DNA of 64,000 nt, taken from assembly GCA_963974915.1 (NCBI GenBank), contig CAXBES010000013.1:1-64000 (forward strand), written 5' to 3'. The notes beneath the pieces were generated by a model, which saw nothing but the letters and a program-made list of their open reading frames with translations, was not told where the DNA came from and ran no database searches. Position numbers and translations under genes: made by a program. This DNA comes from CAXBES01 sp963974915. Lineage in GTDB: Bacteria; Bacteroidota; Bacteroidia; Flavobacteriales; Flavobacteriaceae. How positions within the stretch are numbered: the stretch's first letter is position 1; each line of letters opens with the position of its first letter. Of the stretch, positions 63,979-64,000 are shown in pieces.

Positions 63979-64000
63979 CAAAACACATTGAAAGGGATTT

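Overview
The window is chromosomal DNA of an AT-rich member of the Bacteroidota, almost certainly family Flavobacteriaceae. Evidence for this: several proteins carry C-terminal type IX secretion (T9SS type A) sorting domains; promoters have the Bacteroidota form (TTTG, then TAnnTTTG); Shine-Dalgarno sequences are weak; lipoproteins have an acidic stretch after the lipidated Cys; succinate dehydrogenase is the three-gene sdhCAB type; Fe-S assembly is a suf operon linked to DUF2480 and DUF3078 genes. No tRNA, rRNA, CRISPR array, prophage or intact transposon was seen.

Layout. 1-1471: the 5' part of a secreted protein made of near-identical 123-residue repeats. 1.77-4.43 kb: a response regulator and its TPR histidine kinase, divergent from radA (4.48-5.84 kb). 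5.9-8.9 kb: a frameshifted M43-type metalloprotease and a VCBS-repeat T9SS protein. These two genes lie between radA and a second, diverged copy of the last 14 codons of radA. 9.1-13.3 kb: acyl-CoA dehydrogenase, Tas-like reductase, OmpA-type lipoprotein, exonuclease III. 13.5-19.6 kb: a 1138-residue outer-membrane protein and a large T9SS protein. 19.8-25.2 kb: small lipoprotein, glycyl-tRNA synthetase, coiled-coil membrane protein, comF, Ig-like lipoprotein. 25.2-30.1 kb: omega-amidase, ankyrin protein, katG and a YbdL-type transaminase, all on the minus strand. 30.2-32.5 kb: a hybrid histidine kinase. 32.5-36 kb: sdhCAB with a clear promoter. 36-47 kb: mixed housekeeping and secreted genes, including TlpA-like thioredoxin, aminopeptidase P, BrnQ, an alpha/beta hydrolase, two tiny zinc-binding paralogues and thiL.

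47.3-54.1 kb is the most interesting accessory locus. It has five co-directional genes: two T9SS-exported choice-of-anchor B (LVIVD) proteins, a propeller-repeat lipoprotein, an MbnP-like lipoprotein and a di-haem MauG/MbnH-like lipoprotein. This looks like a cell-surface copper-handling system in which the di-haem enzyme oxidises a Trp of its MbnP partner.

54.2-62.7 kb is the SUF iron-sulfur assembly operon (sufA-B-C-D-S-E-T). Two small lipoprotein genes sit inside it, and DUF2480 and DUF3078 genes follow. hflX closes the window on the minus strand. Across the whole window the octamer CTTCGGAA is strongly over-represented in all reading frames and in both coding orientations, which suggests a genome-wide signal.
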